Assembly: GCA_033980235.1 (NCBI GenBank)
Contig: CM067080.1
Span: forward strand, 3,519,501-3,583,500
From: Diadema setosum
Lineage: Eukaryota > Echinodermata > Echinoidea > Diadematoida > Diadematidae
Direction of reading: 5' to 3'
Length of the DNA stretch: 64,000 nucleotides
Under the pieces are notes generated by a model. It was not told the DNA's origin and made no database searches. It saw only the letters and a list, made by a program, of their open reading frames with translations. Of this stretch, positions 61,960 to 64,000 are shown piece after piece; within the stretch, counting starts at the first letter, position 1, and each line of letters starts with the position of its first letter. Made by a program: the position numbers and the translations under genes.

Positions 61960-62125
61960 GTCTGAGAGGAGTCACAGTGCCATGGCACTTAGCACTGAGC
62001 TGAGGTGAGTGGCCGGCTGGCTATGCAGTACCAAGATTTAGCGCGCTACGCTGGCGCGGAAGCGACGCGAGGCGAGCTAGCAGTCGACGGTCCTCGCCTC
62101 GGCCTCACTCACATGCACGCTCGTG
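61960..62125. promoter_or_regulatory. CpG-rich patch, possible divergent promoter region
   Basis: Around 62038-62108 the sequence is dense in CpG (TTAGCGCGCTACGCTGGCGC and following bases), unlike the AT-rich surroundings. It lies about 1.1 kb upstream of the CSRNP start codon. On the + strand an ATG with good context at 61979-61985 is followed by a GTGAGT after about 25 bases; no downstream exon was confirmed. Confidence 0.3.
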
Positions 62126-62419
62126 CCGTTATTACATGCATCCTACGTGTACATCGAGAATTGAATCTACGCCTGACTTGCTGAATAATTAACGTGTGTT
62201 TTACAACGCTTTTCAACAGCGATGTTGTGGGGTAAGTTTGATGTCTGACTTCTTGTGATCGACATGCTATTTTTTCCGGTTCAAAATGAGTATTTTTTTG
62301 CCGTTTAAATAGTATCTCGAAGTTGACATAGTATTTTTCCTCTTTCAAAACATTCCCGTGTTTATAGCTGGCTGCTGACCCATCTAAAAAGGGGATTGAT
62401 GTGACTTTTTGTTCATCAG

Positions 62420-62610
62420 GTCGGCAATACTTCGTGCTTTACGCAGATACCAAGATCGACGGTGCCCTAGAGAAGCGTAACTTGCTAAAAATTAGGCCTG
62501 AAGATTGCATTTTTAGAGGCCAAATAATGTATTCTAGTCCTCCGGAAGGTCACGTGATCGCATCTAGTGCGGAAGGGGACTTTTTCGGACCGTATATGCA
62601 CCGTTGTTAA
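62420..62610 (+). other. Unassigned + strand open segment
   Basis: After a TTCATCAG acceptor-like site an open frame encodes GRQYFVLYADTKIDG and further residues to a TAA near 62608. GC is slightly raised. I recognise no family, and the link to the upstream ATG is not established. It may be chance. Confidence 0.15.
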
Positions 62611-62864
62611 CGATCTCTGCGGAGGTGCAGGGTCAGTCCCATATATTGAAATTAGCGTTGTTCATTCGCTCAATTGGAACTTCGTGATATCGTGTGTTGT
62701 GTACAGTGAGTCAGTGTAGGCCGGTGGCGGTAAGCCTACAATTGTATGTGGCGATGGCAATTTGTAAATTTGAATTTACAACTTATTCACAAAAATTGTA
62801 CAGTGTACAATGTGTATGCTGTCTATAATAAACAGGGTCTTAGTCTTCATCTCTTAGTAGTTAA

Positions 62865-63436
62865 AGGACAAGTTCACCTTCATAAACATAAGGATTGAGA
62901 GAATGTAGCAATATTAGTAGAACACATCATTGAAAGTTTGAGGAAAATCGGACAATCCGTTCAAAAGTTATGAATTTTTGAAGTTTTTGTGCAGTAACCG
63001 CTGGATGAGAAGACTACTGTAGTGTGTGAAAAACTTAGATGTCACATGCGTACAACAATATAAGGAAAATATAAAGAGAATTTCACAAAATTTCATCTTA
63101 TGAAAAAAGTACACATTCCCCCGACTCGTTACCGACAAATGTTATGGGTAATATTATTCCCCCTGCCTTTAGAAAGAGGCAAGTCAAGTGCTTTTTTATT
63201 ATGTGAAAAAAGTGAAAATATGTTGAATTTTCTTTATATTTTCCTTATACTGTTGTACGCATATGACTTACAAGCTGTAGTAGTCTCCTCAGCAGCCAGC
63301 GGTTCCAACACAAAAATTTTAAAAATTCATAACTTTTGCATCGATTGTCCAATTTTCCTCAAACTTTCACTGATGTGTTCTACTAATATTGTTGCATTCT
63401 CTCAATCCTTATGTTTATGAAGGTGAACATTGTCCT
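62865..63436. mobile_element. TTAA-flanked long-TIR MITE, third family
   Basis: Starts AGGACAAGTTCACCTTCATA and ends TATGAAGGTGAACATTGTCCT, flanked by TTAA (62861-62864 and 63437-63440). The inverted arms extend for roughly 200 bp with mismatches. No coding capacity. Confidence 0.88.
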
Positions 63437-63440
63437 TTAA

Positions 63441-64000
63441 TTATTATATGATTTAGGCACCTACTCATCACTTAATACAAGCAAGAACAGTATAGATTCA
63501 ATATTATTATTATGAATATTAGTATTAGTTTTTTTCTTTCGCACGGAGAAAGAAGGCACAAGAGCGATTCTAGTATTTGATGTAAACATAATTTTCATGA
63601 CGTGTTTAAGAGTTGACTCGGCTGCAATGTTAACACTAATAGAGTACCAGGCTATTTGAATTTTTCAAGTTGGTATACAGGTTGTCAGTAAATATAGAGA
63701 TGTATTATTAGTCTTTCTCATCTACAATTTGTAACAATAAAGTTTACGACGATGTCTGAATGAATGCAATTATTCTCAGAATAATATGAAGAGTTTGTTC
63801 GCAAAAACCGATAAGTCCATATTTGCCAAATGGAGATATTTGCGATTAAAGGTCAGGAAAAATAAAGAGAATACTAAGAAAATTTTTGCTTCTTTTGACC
63901 ATAACTTCAAAAATGCCCTTTTATATGTAGTGACCAATATCTCATTTAAAAGGTGTTATTTTGTACTTTATGACAGAGACCGTAATTGAAAATCTTCAAA
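63441..64000. other. Unannotated end of window
   Basis: AT-rich sequence with an ATT-rich patch near 63502-63530. I see no gene or structured repeat. Confidence 0.5.

Noticed and set aside
1..64000. CRISPR arrays, bacterial operons, rRNA genes or viral genes
   Set aside because: Tandem repeats here are microsatellites or minisatellites without spacers, and no such gene families are seen.

Overview
This window looks like chromosomal DNA from an invertebrate animal, most plausibly a marine deuterostome such as an echinoderm. That assignment is an inference from family content and repeat style, not proven. The DNA is AT-rich, with large introns, GT-AG splice sites, dense microsatellites, long homopolymer runs and many short non-autonomous DNA transposons. 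There are no prokaryotic signals, rRNA genes or CRISPR arrays.

Two genes are well supported, and they converge. On the + strand, nine coding exons from 15912 to 31243 join in frame into a 394-residue LETMD1 protein (LETM1-domain-containing, mitochondrial). On the - strand, three coding exons from 60948 down to 46723 join in frame into a cysteine/serine-rich nuclear protein (CSRNP/Axud1 family) of about 1061 residues. As I remember it, human LETMD1 and CSRNP2 are adjacent and convergent on chromosome 12q13, so this looks like very old conserved microsynteny. A weaker - strand candidate, two small exons ending a gene I do not recognise (39785 to 36805), lies between them.

Layout. 1-15911 has no recognised gene; it holds microsatellites, a purine-rich higher-order repeat near 9.2-9.96 kb, a tRNA-derived SINE-like unit and four RFX X-box-like sites. 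15912-31243 is LETMD1; its 5.9-kb intron 3 is filled by repeats whose roughly 150-bp units carry AGGTCA nuclear-receptor-type motifs, and intron 7 holds a TA-flanked MITE and a TAA-flanked MITE. 31244-46722 is intergenic or 3' UTR with palindromic MITEs, one carrying a nested insertion. 46723-60948 is CSRNP with two introns of more than 5 kb that host TTAA-flanked MITEs. 60949-64000 contains the CSRNP 5' flank, a 45-bp minisatellite, a short CpG-rich patch and another TTAA-flanked MITE.

The two genes are not known to act together: one acts at mitochondria, the other in the nucleus. Gene models were built by hand from splice sites, reading phase and remembered family similarity. UTR ends and promoters are not resolved.
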